The translations under genes were made by a program, and so were the position numbers. This document shows positions 56,113 to 64,000 of a stretch of DNA of 64,000 bases, in pieces; within the stretch, counting starts at the first letter, position 1; each line of letters begins with the position of its first letter. The DNA comes from Kastovskya adunca ATA6-11-RM4. Lineage in GTDB: Bacteria > Cyanobacteriota > Cyanobacteriia > Cyanobacteriales > Coleofasciculaceae. The DNA lies in assembly GCA_019359445.1 (NCBI GenBank), contig JAHHHJ010000015.1:1-64000 (forward strand), in the 5' to 3' direction. Under the pieces are notes generated by a model. The model was not told the DNA's origin, did no database searches, and saw only the letters and a list, made by a program, of their open reading frames with translations.

Positions 56113-56258
56113 GTGTAGAATTTGCTGGACATTGCGAGACTTCTGTAAGTTCACTCACAGTCAAGCGTTTGATGCCGTATTTTTAAATGCCCAGTTTTTC
56201 TAAAAGCTGTTGAAATTTTTCAGGGTATTAAAAGTAAATAAGCTTATCGGTGTGGGTG

Positions 56259-57038
56259 TTAGGTTTCACTATAGCGATCGGCTGCTAAATCTTTCTTAGC
56301 AATAATTAAGAAATTTTGGCATATAAATGAAAACATCAAAGACAGAATCATATCGATAGAATTATAAATATCAGAAAGTAGAGGCGAATTTTTAAAACCT
56401 TCTGGGATTAATTTGGTGCCAAATATATTTCTTGGCAGTATTCCATATCGCTTAATTTCTATAATTTTAAACCTTGTGCTGACTAGCATATCAATTATAT
56501 CTTTCCTTTTGTATTTATATGGATGTACATACTGACTTGGCTTTATTTTTTTGACTACATACTCAATCCAGGAATAATAGTTTGGCAAGTGATAACAAAT
56601 AAATATTCCATTATCTTTTAGTAGTCGATTTATCTCACAGAGACTTTTAATCTCATTTCCTCCTGTTTCCCTGACATGCTCTAAAACTCCAACAGATACT
56701 ACAGCGTCAAAAGTTAATGATTCATAGGGAAGGATGATTGGATCTTTAGTAGATCCAAATGTTGCTTCATAACAATCATCATTTTGAAGTTCAGGAATAT
56801 TAGTGGATTCAAAACAATAGGCTTTTACAGTTTTCTGCATTCTTCTCAAAAATAAAGAATAATGCCCATTCCCACTTCCCCAATCCAAAATGTTTTGAGC
56901 TGTTTTGAGGTATTTCCTACTCTTTTGGAAGAGCAGAGTATATTGAGAGCCTGAAACATATGAGCTGTAGGTTGATAGCTCCTGCCTTCCGTTCTTGTAT
57001 TTATTAAATAGCTCATCAATAAACTCTTTTTCAACCAT
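56259..57038 (-). CDS. Class I SAM-dependent methyltransferase
   Basis: 259 residues. The SAM-binding motif I is NILDWGSGNGHYSLFLRR, and the acidic/hydrophobic post-I strand KAYCFESTNIPELQ, then TFDAVVSVGVLEHVRE (motif II) and LLKDNGIFICYHLPNYYSW follow. The C-terminal part ends in a hydrophobic stretch (SIDMILSLMFSFICQNFLII), so the enzyme may be membrane associated. Strongly AT-rich compared with neighbours, suggesting acquisition. The substrate is unknown; sugar or lipid methylation is common for such genes. Confidence 0.88.
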   Translation of the reverse strand: MVEKEFIDELFNKYKNGRQELSTYSSYVSGSQYTLLFQKSRKYLKTAQNILDWGSGNGHYSLFLRRMQKTVKAYCFESTNIPELQNDDCYEATFGSTKDPIILPYESLTFDAVVSVGVLEHVRETGGNEIKSLCEINRLLKDNGIFICYHLPNYYSWIEYVVKKIKPSQYVHPYKYKRKDIIDMLVSTRFKIIEIKRYGILPRNIFGTKLIPEGFKNSPLLSDIYNSIDMILSLMFSFICQNFLIIAKKDLAADRYSET

Positions 57039-57067
57039 TTTGTTAATCCTTTTTAAAGTTTACTCAA

Positions 57068-57087
57068 ACTACAGTATATGCTGTAGT
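57068..57087. promoter_or_regulatory. Inverted repeat ACTACAG-N6-CTGTAGT upstream of the methyltransferase
   Basis: Seven-base perfect arms (57068-57074 and 57081-57087) centred 40 bases before the methyltransferase start codon (minus strand). Possible operator. The rest of 57088-57274 is AT-rich without a gene. Confidence 0.4.
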
Positions 57088-57274
57088 CAAATATAGCATT
57101 CACAGGTTATTTTTGAGGGTTTAAAAAGAATTTGTATACTTAACTCAGCAGGTCAACCTAAATAAATAGATTTGAAAAAAGGCGAAAAATGCTAGCTAAA
57201 ATAAGATCTAGTACTGGACAAAAAAGAAATTACCTGAGCTACCAAGACCGCTATAAATTCCAGTAACTGAATGA

Positions 57275-57766
57275 TTAGACAATCTCAAACTGCATCTGCT
57301 GGCTTTCAAGAAAGTTGTGAGTGAAATGATCGACAACATTTGTATCACTCAATTCAAGATTATAAAAATCAATAAACTCTTCTTCAAAATAAGGCCCAGC
57401 GTGCCAAGTGCCAGCCTCTAACTTAATAAAACAATTTCCTGGAATTTTAAAGGCAGCCATTCCTGCTAGTACAGGTTGTTCAGAATCACTCTTTAGAGCT
57501 ACAGCAATGAACCACTCTTTTCCTTCTAGGGAACCTAAACATTGAGTGCAGTGAAGGTGGCGGGTGATTTTGTGAAACTTACGACCTTTTTTAGGCAGAC
57601 GCATGATATAAAACCGAGGAGTGCCATTTTGCAAGCTTAATTGAGCATCATTCGCATCGTAAGCTTTGCCATCTTCAGAGGCAAAAATTACTTGTCCATA
57701 GGGTTGAAAGTTTTCAGGTGTAATCTCCTGGGCTTTTAATTGTTTCACTATAATTGACTGACTCAT
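57275..57766 (-). CDS. Ureidoglycolate lyase family protein
   Basis: 163 residues, cupin-like AllA/ureidoglycolate lyase family. It starts with MSQSIIVKQLKAQEITPENF and has QPYGQVIFASEDGK, KITRHLHCTQCLGSLEGKEW (metal/substrate His region) and LEAGTWHAGPYFEEEFIDFY, the family's C-terminal core. The enzyme cleaves ureidoglycolate from purine breakdown to glyoxylate and urea. It is divergent from modABC. Start ATG 57766. Confidence 0.88.
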   Translation of the reverse strand: MSQSIIVKQLKAQEITPENFQPYGQVIFASEDGKAYDANDAQLSLQNGTPRFYIMRLPKKGRKFHKITRHLHCTQCLGSLEGKEWFIAVALKSDSEQPVLAGMAAFKIPGNCFIKLEAGTWHAGPYFEEEFIDFYNLELSDTNVVDHFTHNFLESQQMQFEIV

Positions 57767-57890
57767 TGCTATTCTTGCTTGCTGCTCTTTTAGTTATTAA
57801 TTTACGTCGAAATCAGGGATTTGAACCAAGGAGCGATCGCCTCTGGTATTATTCCACTCAATCCGGTTTTACTCGCCATTCAAACCAAGT

Positions 57891-58715
57891 ATGAGAAAAA
57901 GACGCATTCTTAGCTTAATGGCTGGGATACTGGTGACATTTTTGGTGGTAGTTGGCTGTAACCAGATAGAAACAAAAAATCAGCAGCAAGCCACTTTACC
58001 CGTAAAAGCTCAACCCGTGACGCTGACTGTTGCGGCGGCGGCTGACCTCAACTACGTATTTCAGGAGATTGGGGCATTATGGGAGCAAGAAACGGGAAAC
58101 AAAATTCAGTTTAACTTTGGCTCCACAGGTCAACTGACTGAACAGATTCAGCAGGGCGCACCCATCGATTTGTTCGCGGCGGCTAATCGGTCGTTTATTG
58201 AACGCCTAGAAAAAGAAGACGCGGTCATCCCCGACAGTAAAAAACTGTACGGGCGCGGGCGCATTACGATGTGGATGCCAAAGGACAGCCCCCTAGACTT
58301 GAAAGACATTCAGGACTTGACTAAACCGGAAGTCAAGCAAGTGGCGATCGCCAATCCCGCTCATGCTCCCTACGGTATCGCGGCGCGTGAAGCCTTGCAA
58401 TCAGCAGGCATCTGGGAGCAAATCCAACCGAAGCTGATTTTCGGGGAGAACGTGCGTCAAACCAATCAGTATGCTGTCACTGGCAACGTGGATGTGTCAA
58501 TTACTGCCTTGTCTTTGAGCGTTATTGGTTCGGGACGCTGGGTGCTAATCCCCGAATCACTGCACCAGCCCCTTGACCAAGTGCTAGCCGTGATCAAAAA
58601 TACTCCCCATGAGGAGCAAGCCCGACATTTTGCGGAGTTTATCAATGGTGAGCAAGGCAGACCCCTGATGCGGAAATACGGCTTTATCCTACCTGGGGAA
58701 AAAGCAACTCAATGA
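57891..58715 (+). CDS. modA: Molybdate ABC transporter substrate-binding protein
   Basis: 274 residues. Lipoprotein signal (GILVTFLVVVGC, Cys at residue 23), then the ModA core: LTVAAAADLNYVFQEIGALW, FNFGSTGQLTEQIQQGAPID, AIANPAHAPYGIAAREAL and NVDVSITALSLSV. It binds molybdate/tungstate outside the membrane. It overlaps the start of modB by 4 bases. First gene of modABC, and divergent from the ureidoglycolate lyase-like gene. Confidence 0.95.
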   Translation: MRKRRILSLMAGILVTFLVVVGCNQIETKNQQQATLPVKAQPVTLTVAAAADLNYVFQEIGALWEQETGNKIQFNFGSTGQLTEQIQQGAPIDLFAAANRSFIERLEKEDAVIPDSKKLYGRGRITMWMPKDSPLDLKDIQDLTKPEVKQVAIANPAHAPYGIAAREALQSAGIWEQIQPKLIFGENVRQTNQYAVTGNVDVSITALSLSVIGSGRWVLIPESLHQPLDQVLAVIKNTPHEEQARHFAEFINGEQGRPLMRKYGFILPGEKATQ

Positions 58716-59383
58716 TTTGGTCGCCATTTATTCTCACCCTGCAAGTGACGGTAGTTGCTTCGGTGCTGATTGGGGTGGTGGGTTTAGGGTTATCGATCCT
58801 GTTGGCGCGGAGTCGCTTCCCCGGTCAACTAGTTGTGGAAACGCTGCTGAATTTGCCTCTGGTACTGCCTCCTAGTGTCGTGGGATACTATCTATTGCTG
58901 TTTTTGGGTCGAGATGGCCCCGTGGTGCAGTGGCTGGGGATACGGCTGCTGTTTACCTGGGAAGCCGCCGCGATCGCTTCCTTCGTGGTCGGTTTACCGC
59001 TGATGGTAGAAACGGCGAGATCAGCGATCGCCCAAGTAGATCCGGAACTGGAGTCGGCAGCGCGTACCCTCGGCTCCTCAGAACTCGAAGTCTTGTGGCG
59101 AATCACCCTACCCTTGGCACAACAGGGAATTCTCGCCGGACTTTTGTTGGGGGTAGCTAGAGCGCTAGGGGAATTTGGGGCAACGTTAATGATTGCAGGC
59201 AATATACCCGGACGCACGCAAACCTTACCCCTAGCCATCTATGATGCCGTGCAAAATAGTCAGTATGGCTTGGCTAACCTGATGGTATTGGTGATGACCA
59301 TTTTGTGCTTTTTCCTCCTCTTCTGGGTGCGTCGCCTCCAGCGCCAGGATTGGCGTTCAAAGCAGTACACCAAAATCACCTAG
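58712..59383 (+). CDS. modB: Molybdate ABC transporter permease
   Basis: 223 residues. Inner-membrane permease with five or six helices. The EAA loop is AARTLGSSELEVLWRITLPL, and LGEFGATLMIAGNIPGRTQT is the ModB-typical segment. Starts at ATG overlapping the stop of modA (ATGA), and its stop lies 5 bases before modC, a tight operon. Confidence 0.95.
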   Translation: MIWSPFILTLQVTVVASVLIGVVGLGLSILLARSRFPGQLVVETLLNLPLVLPPSVVGYYLLLFLGRDGPVVQWLGIRLLFTWEAAAIASFVVGLPLMVETARSAIAQVDPELESAARTLGSSELEVLWRITLPLAQQGILAGLLLGVARALGEFGATLMIAGNIPGRTQTLPLAIYDAVQNSQYGLANLMVLVMTILCFFLLFWVRRLQRQDWRSKQYTKIT

Positions 59384-59388
59384 GTCTA

Positions 59389-60450
59389 ATGAAACTTTTA
59401 GTGGACATCCAGAAACCACTGCCAGCGCTGACCCTAGAAGTGGCATTCACTGTAGAGAAAACGCTCTCCATTTTAGGTGCTTCCGGTTCCGGCAAAAGTA
59501 TGACTCTGCGCTGCATTGCTGGACTAGAAACTCCCAAACGCGGTCGAATTGAATTAAACGGGCGGGTTTTGTTTGACTCCCAAAAAGGCATTAACCTACC
59601 GCCACGCGATCGCCGCATCGGCTTTTTGTTTCAAAATTATGCCCTGTTCCCCCATCTCACTGTCGCTCAAAATATCGCCTACGGCTTACCCAAGCTGACA
59701 TCAGCTCAAGCTCGCGCCTGTGTTGCCGAACACATTGCTTTAGTGCAGCTACAAGGTTTAGAACATCGCTATCCGCAGCAATTATCCGGCGGGCAGCAGC
59801 AGCGAGTCGCTTTGGCGAGGGCGTTAGCGAGTCAACCGGAAGTGCTACTGATGGATGAACCGTTTTCGGCACTGGATACTCATCTGCGAGATCAGCTAGA
59901 AAAGCAACTAATTTCAACCCTAGCGACTTATCAAGGAGTCACTTTATTTGTGACCCACAACCTGGAAGAGGCGTACCGAATTTGCCAAGATTTGTTGGTG
60001 ATTGAACAAGGAAAGGCGATCGCTTACGGTGCTAAACATCATATTTTCGACCGACCTACCACAAAGCGGGTTGCCCAATTGACCGGATGCAAAAACATCT
60101 CTAACGCTGTTGTTACTGTTACGTCTCAAGTAGAAGCAACAGGCTGGGGCTGCACTCTCCAGGTGATCGAATCGCTCCCCGACTCCCTCTCCCACATCGG
60201 AATTCGCGCCCATCAGCTCACTTTCACCAACAACCCAAATCAGGAGAATACTTTCCCCTGCTGGCTGGCTCAAACCAGTGAAACACCCCACCGGATGACG
60301 CTGTATTTAAAGCTGCATTCCTCTCCCACCAGCCCCCAAGACTACCATCTGCAAGCAGAAGTCTTTAAGGAAAAATGGCACATCCTCAAAGACCAACCTT
60401 TTCCGTTGTACCTGTACTTAGACCCAATGCGATTGATATTGATGAAATGA
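59389..60450 (+). CDS. modC: Molybdate ABC transporter ATP-binding protein
   Basis: 353 residues from ATG 59389 (MKLLVDIQKPLPALTLEVAF); a longer frame from 59305 overlaps modB and is rejected. Walker A LGASGSGKSMTLRC, Q-loop FLFQNYALFPHL, signature LSGGQQQRVALARALA, Walker B VLLMDEPFSALD, H-loop VTHNLEEA. The C-terminal 100 residues (CTLQVIESLPDSLSHIGIRA and on) are an OB-fold-type region in place of a clear MOP domain. Energises molybdate import. Confidence 0.95.
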   Translation: MKLLVDIQKPLPALTLEVAFTVEKTLSILGASGSGKSMTLRCIAGLETPKRGRIELNGRVLFDSQKGINLPPRDRRIGFLFQNYALFPHLTVAQNIAYGLPKLTSAQARACVAEHIALVQLQGLEHRYPQQLSGGQQQRVALARALASQPEVLLMDEPFSALDTHLRDQLEKQLISTLATYQGVTLFVTHNLEEAYRICQDLLVIEQGKAIAYGAKHHIFDRPTTKRVAQLTGCKNISNAVVTVTSQVEATGWGCTLQVIESLPDSLSHIGIRAHQLTFTNNPNQENTFPCWLAQTSETPHRMTLYLKLHSSPTSPQDYHLQAEVFKEKWHILKDQPFPLYLYLDPMRLILMK

Positions 60451-60792
60451 AATAATATTTTTTTATAGCAAAAATTTGATAGTTAAACAAAGCATTAAGC
60501 CATGATTTTTTTACGAAATTAAACTAAACCGATAGAACGTCTATTTGAGTAGTTTTAATTTAGACTCAAACCTCCATCAATTATTAAGTGTTGCGGTTCC
60601 CTCAGAGGGAAAGGGGAACCGGATTCCTGCTCCCTTTTGCGCGTCGGCGAGGGCGTTGGTGTGGAATCATGATCCATAAAGCCGCTCAGGTGGTGGGGGT
60701 CGATATTGAAGTAGCAATGGGGCGGACTTGGCATGAGAGTGCGGTTAAGCGAGAGAATTAAGATTCAAGGAGTAATTAAGCACCGTTAGGAT
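60451..60792. other. Gene-poor region with a possible short remnant ORF
   Basis: 342 bases. The left part is AT-rich. At 60669-60761 a 30-codon frame reads MIHKAAQVVGVDIEVAMGRT, then WHESAVKREN-stop. It looks like the C-terminal end of some protein (remnant) and I cannot name it. No ribosome site is convincing. GC-rich sequence at 60600-60660 is not assigned. Confidence 0.4.
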
Positions 60793-61995
60793 ATGACTGG
60801 CATTTTTCCCGCCCAGAGTAGCATTGACCTGCATCGACAACAATTTCCGGCGTTGGCGAATAAAGCCTATTTCAACTTTGGGGGGCAAGGAACGCTGCCC
60901 CAGGCGTCGCTAGATGCAATTAGTCAGACCTATCAATATATCCAGCACAATGGGCCGTTTTCCACTGGGGTGAATGCTTGGCTGATGGAGGAAGGGAATG
61001 CCACGCGAGAAGCGATCGCCTCTGAGTTGGGCGCACCGACATCCAGCATTACCCTCACGGAAAATGTCACGGTTGGCTGCAATATCGCCATGTGGGGCAT
61101 TGATTGGCAAGCCGGAGATCATCTACTTATGACGGATTGCGAACACCCCGGCGTTATCGCCACAGCCTACGAACTGCAACGCCGCTACAATATCGAAGTT
61201 TCTACTTGCCCCATCCTGGCAACCCTGAATGAGGGTAATCCGGTAGAGGTGATCGCAGAGCATTTGCGATCGCGCACAAAATTAGTCGTCCTCAGTCATC
61301 TGTTGTGGAACACGGGGCAAATCTTACCCCTGGCGGATATTGTCGCCGCTTGCCGCAACCATCCTACCGCTGACGCTCCCGTGCGAATCCTCGCTGATGC
61401 TGCCCAGTCAGCCGGTTCTCTCCCCCTCAACTTGCCAGAATTAGGCGTGGATTTTTACGCCTTCACGGGGCATAAATGGTTCTGCGGGCCGGAAGGGATT
61501 GGCGGTCTTTACGTGCGTCCTGATGCCTTAGAAAGCCTCCATCCAACCTTTATCGGTTGGCGGGGCATCACCTTCGGGGAAAAAGGCGAACCGACCGGAT
61601 GGAAGCCCGATGGACAGCGCTATGAGGTGGCGACTTCCGCTTACCCCTTGTATGCCGGATTGCGTGCAGCGATCGCTACTCATTCTGCCTGGGGAACCCC
61701 TCAAGAACGGTACGAGCAAATCTGCAAACTCAGCGAGTATCTCTGGCGCAAACTTTCCCAACTCGATCAGGTTCACTGTCTGAAAACTTCCCCACCCGAA
61801 GCCGGACTGGTTTCCTTCCAACTCACCAATGGTAAGCCCCACAAGCAATTAGTGCAGTCTCTAGAACAAAAAGGCTTTTTGCTGCGAACCCTCGTCGATC
61901 CTGACTGCATCCGCGCCTGCGTCCACTACTTCACCCTCCCCTCAGAGATTGACCAGTTGGTGGAAGCCGTAGAAAGTATGAAGGATGAAGTATGA
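60793..61995 (+). CDS. PLP-dependent aminotransferase class V; cysteine/cystine lyase (C-DES) type
   Basis: 400 residues. Fold type I PLP enzyme related to NifS. The PLP-binding Lys is in DFYAFTGHKWFCGPEGIGGL and the Asp/His environment in ILADAAQSAGSLPL and MTDCEHPGVIATAYELQ. FNFGGQGTLPQASLDAI at the N terminus and SITLTENVTVGCNIAMWGID resemble the Synechocystis L-cysteine/cystine C-S-lyase, which produces sulfide/persulfide. A simple cysteine desulfurase is the alternative. The final codons (ESMKDEV) are made of GAAGTATGAAGGATGAAGT repeat sequence. Confidence 0.85.
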   Translation: MTGIFPAQSSIDLHRQQFPALANKAYFNFGGQGTLPQASLDAISQTYQYIQHNGPFSTGVNAWLMEEGNATREAIASELGAPTSSITLTENVTVGCNIAMWGIDWQAGDHLLMTDCEHPGVIATAYELQRRYNIEVSTCPILATLNEGNPVEVIAEHLRSRTKLVVLSHLLWNTGQILPLADIVAACRNHPTADAPVRILADAAQSAGSLPLNLPELGVDFYAFTGHKWFCGPEGIGGLYVRPDALESLHPTFIGWRGITFGEKGEPTGWKPDGQRYEVATSAYPLYAGLRAAIATHSAWGTPQERYEQICKLSEYLWRKLSQLDQVHCLKTSPPEAGLVSFQLTNGKPHKQLVQSLEQKGFLLRTLVDPDCIRACVHYFTLPSEIDQLVEAVESMKDEV

Positions 61996-62020
61996 AGTAT
62001 GAAGGATGAAGTATGAAGGA
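61975..62020. repeat. GTATGAAGGATGAA heptamer STRR overlapping the end of the PLP-enzyme gene
   Basis: Alternating GTATGAA/GGATGAA heptamers, the complement of TTCATAC/TTCATCC, run from the last seven codons of the preceding gene across its stop codon into the intergenic space. Confidence 0.9.
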
Positions 62021-62099
62021 AGTTGGTGAATCGGTGAGTCGTCATCTCCCCATCACCCCTGTTCCCCTAATACATGAGATTACTGTGTTTGAAAGCAAT

Positions 62100-62309
62100 A
62101 TGCATGAGGAGCGATCGCCATTGAGTGAATTCAAAATTACGGCTTGGGCGTTTACTCATCCTCAAGTAAATCGGGTAATTGCGGAGACATTGCCAGAACT
62201 GACGCCATCAATCCGTGTTTTAGAAAAGAATCGGTTCGTTAATATTGGCGAGGGTTCGGAAAGCGGTGTGATTCGTTTTGAGCTTCCGCGTGCTGTTTTT
62301 GAAGGTTAG
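62100..62309 (+). pseudogene. C-terminal remnant of a GNAT acetyltransferase
   Basis: The frame (open from 62013) ends HPQVNRVIAETLPELTPSIR, then VLEKNRFVNIGEGSESGVIR and FELPRAVFEG-stop. This is the last third of RimJ/RimL-type acetyltransferases (the ASIRVLEKCGF pattern followed by two beta strands). The N-terminal two thirds and the CoA loop are missing. The apparent 5' extension is repeat sequence. Probably non-functional. Confidence 0.65.
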
Positions 62310-62474
62310 TTTCAAGCAGGATGAAAGATATAAATGCTGAGTCCTGATGGGGGTGGGTTTAATGAACCACACCAGGCACAGAGGACGCGGAGATAAGAGA
62401 AGGAGAGGGGGATGAGGGGATGGGAAGATGTTAGCGTAGCCCGGAGATAAGGTGATGGGGAGAATATCCCTTAC

Positions 62475-62507
62475 ACTTCATACTTCATATTTCATACTTC
62501 ATACTTT
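62475..62507. repeat. Heptamer STRR CTTCATA, short array
   Basis: About four to five imperfect CTTCATA/TTCATAT units just upstream of the glycosyltransferase start (6 bases from its ATG), so it may replace or overlap the usual ribosome-binding region. The preceding 62350-62460 contains GGAGATAAG-type repeats and a CTCCGCGTCCTCTG-like segment in inverted form. Confidence 0.85.
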
Positions 62508-62512
62508 AATCA

Positions 62513-63598
62513 ATGACTCGACCTGTTCTTTACATCGCCATTACCAGCCACGGATTCGGTCATGCGGTGCGTGCGGCTTCTGTTGCGGCGGCGATTCAGC
62601 AACTATGCCCAGATATTTTGCTGGTACTGGTGACAACAGTACCGCGATGGTTGCTGGAGTCTTACATCCCTGGTGACTTTATCCATCGCCCTCGTGCTTT
62701 TGATGTGGGGGTAATTCAGTCTGATAGTTTGACTATGGATAAAGCCGCCACCCTAGAGAAGTTACAGGAGATTCGGCGATCGCAAAATGCCATTATTAGG
62801 GGTGAGGTTAATTTTATCCGGACGAATCGGGTGGGGTTAATCTTGGCAGATATCCCGCCTTTAGCTGCCTCAATTGGCAAATCTGCGGGGATTCCTTGCT
62901 GGATGCTCAGTAATTTTGGCTGGGACTTTATTTATCGAGATTGGGGAGGAGAGTTTGGGGAAATCGCCGATGGGATAAGTGAGTGTTATAGCCAATGCGA
63001 TCGCCTCTTTCGCCTTCCTCTACACGAACCGATGTCGGCTTTCCCAGAAATTACTGATGTGGGTTTAACCGGAGGGATACCGCAGTATACGCCAGAGGAA
63101 TTGCGCGATCGCTTTTCCTTAACCGCCCCTACCGATAAAACTATCTTGCTAACCTTTGGCGGTTTGAGTTTAGAAGCAATTCCCTACGACAACCTGCACG
63201 CCTTCCCGGATTGGCAATTCATTACCTTTGACCAAAAAGCGCCGATTTTGCCTAATTTACTCAAAATTACCGGGCGGCATAACTATCGCCCTGTTGATTT
63301 TATGCCCATCTGCGGGCGAGTAGTCTCTAAACCCGGATATAGCACCTTCGCAGAAGCCTTGCGGCTGGAGGTTCCGATTGTTTCCCTTACCCGCGAAGGC
63401 TTTGCAGAAGCCCCATTATTGATCGAGGGTATCCAAAACTACGCCCATCACCAAATTCTCGCTCCCCAGGAATTTTTTAGCAGCCGTTGGGAATTTTTAC
63501 ATCAAACTCCCCAACCGCCTCGCCGTCAAGAGATGATAGAGAAACATGGCACAACAGCGATCGCCCAGGCTGTTGTCAATCATTTCCAATCCTCGTAA
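62513..63598 (+). CDS. GT-B-like glycosyltransferase (UGT/MurG-related)
   Basis: 361 residues. The N terminus LYIAITSHGFGHAVRAASVA is the Gly-rich acceptor-side loop of GT-B enzymes acting on nucleotide sugars. The C-terminal donor domain has KTILLTFGGLSLEAIPYDNL, VDFMPICGRVVSKPGYSTFA and EALRLEVPIVSLTREGFAEA (the conserved GG/PG.ST.E motif of MurG/UGT-like enzymes). Acceptor and sugar are unknown. Start ATG 62513, six bases after a heptamer repeat. Cytoplasmic or membrane-associated. Confidence 0.83.
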   Translation: MTRPVLYIAITSHGFGHAVRAASVAAAIQQLCPDILLVLVTTVPRWLLESYIPGDFIHRPRAFDVGVIQSDSLTMDKAATLEKLQEIRRSQNAIIRGEVNFIRTNRVGLILADIPPLAASIGKSAGIPCWMLSNFGWDFIYRDWGGEFGEIADGISECYSQCDRLFRLPLHEPMSAFPEITDVGLTGGIPQYTPEELRDRFSLTAPTDKTILLTFGGLSLEAIPYDNLHAFPDWQFITFDQKAPILPNLLKITGRHNYRPVDFMPICGRVVSKPGYSTFAEALRLEVPIVSLTREGFAEAPLLIEGIQNYAHHQILAPQEFFSSRWEFLHQTPQPPRRQEMIEKHGTTAIAQAVVNHFQSS

Positions 63599-63611
63599 GT
63601 GATGCCCCTCC

Positions 63612-64000
63612 ATGATCGCCGCCGTTGATTCCCTGTCAACCCCCCAAGAAGTCACAGAGACGATAGAAAGCCCCGCAAATACTACCTTTTCTCCTATCAC
63701 CCTTGATCTGGCTGCTCAAGATGTCCGTATGGTTTTGTCACAGCAAAGAGAACGCAGTCAAAGCTTAACAACCAAGTTAAATATTCTCTTTGTTACCAAC
63801 GGAGCGTTATTTACAAGCTTGATGATTTCTCGGCTAGCATTTTTTCCTAGTGTATTTAGCATTACGGAAATTCTGGGATTTTTACTAAACTTCACGCTGC
63901 TGATTAATGCATTTCTGCCGCGTCAGATGGCAATCAGCCCCAATCTTGGAGATAACAAGTTTCTGGAACGCTATCTGACGTTATCACCGGAGGAATATCA
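63612..64000 (+). CDS. Two-helix membrane protein, 5' part (partial)
   Basis: An open frame of 129 codons that runs off the window, starting ATG at 63612, 13 bases after the glycosyltransferase gene, so probably cotranscribed. It has a polar N-terminal 55 residues, then two hydrophobic helices (LNILFVTNGALFTSLMISRL and ITEILGFLLNFTLLINAF), then PNLGDNKFLERYLTLSPEEY. The two-helix hairpin with an adjacent charged helix is reminiscent of small membrane effector/SLATT-type domains, but similarity is not demonstrable by eye. Family not recognised. Confidence 0.6.
   Translation, partial: MIAAVDSLSTPQEVTETIESPANTTFSPITLDLAAQDVRMVLSQQRERSQSLTTKLNILFVTNGALFTSLMISRLAFFPSVFSITEILGFLLNFTLLINAFLPRQMAISPNLGDNKFLERYLTLSPEEY

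Overview
This window comes from a cyanobacterium, most likely a filamentous one. The evidence is the 3' end of psbA (photosystem II D1) at the left edge, very frequent HIP1 octamers (GCGATCGC), a PEP-CTERM exported protein, several cyanobacteria-typical families (DUF3386, DUF3598, Tab2/Atab2, a DUF1517-like protein), and short tandemly repeated heptamers (STRR, e.g. CTTCATA) between genes. The genus cannot be fixed from sequence alone. I see no rRNA, prophage, CRISPR array or intact insertion sequence.

Layout. 1-10 kb: psbA end, pheS, surE, a stop-interrupted small membrane protein gene, a large PlsY-like/dikinase fusion, a lipoprotein, DUF1517-like and DUF3598 proteins, ftsX. 10-17 kb: peptide deformylase, coaE behind a PAS/GAF/GGDEF/EAL sensor, and a CobA-HemD fusion for tetrapyrroles. 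17-24 kb: exported proteins, uvrC, then a toxin-antitoxin patch with a truncated PIN gene, an intact PIN pair and an 87-bp attC-like element. 24-35 kb: amidase, ClC-CBS-USP channel/transporter, TldE-like protein, Tab2/Atab2 protein, GH57 enzyme, Nfu, DUF3386, a histidine kinase, an orphan antitoxin-like gene. 35-46 kb: lepA, a UDP-xylose pathway pair (UDP-glucose dehydrogenase and UDP-glucuronate decarboxylase), a cobalamin-riboswitch-controlled DUF1636-CobW operon, and a divergent Mn/Zn-type ABC transporter with three direct repeats in its control region. 46-48 kb: gene remnants, a second 87-bp attC-like element and a RelE/antitoxin pair. 48-64 kb: gltX with tRNA-Asp, a two-nuclease-domain protein, a hybrid histidine kinase followed by a REC-GGDEF regulator, a methyltransferase, a ureidoglycolate lyase-like gene, modABC, a cysteine lyase-type PLP enzyme, a GNAT remnant, a GT-B-like glycosyltransferase and a partial membrane protein.

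Most interesting signals: (1) two ungapped 87-bp elements with the core boxes and arm symmetry of integron attC sites, each directly downstream of a toxin-antitoxin pair on the minus strand and with no integrase in view, which looks like orphan gene cassettes in a cyanobacterial chromosome; (2) a PlsY-like membrane domain fused to a dikinase with ATP-grasp and swivelling-His domains but no PEP-binding barrel; (3) a ClC protein whose gating glutamate is glutamine; (4) a heptamer-derived 42-bp repeat that has become coding sequence in a sensor kinase.
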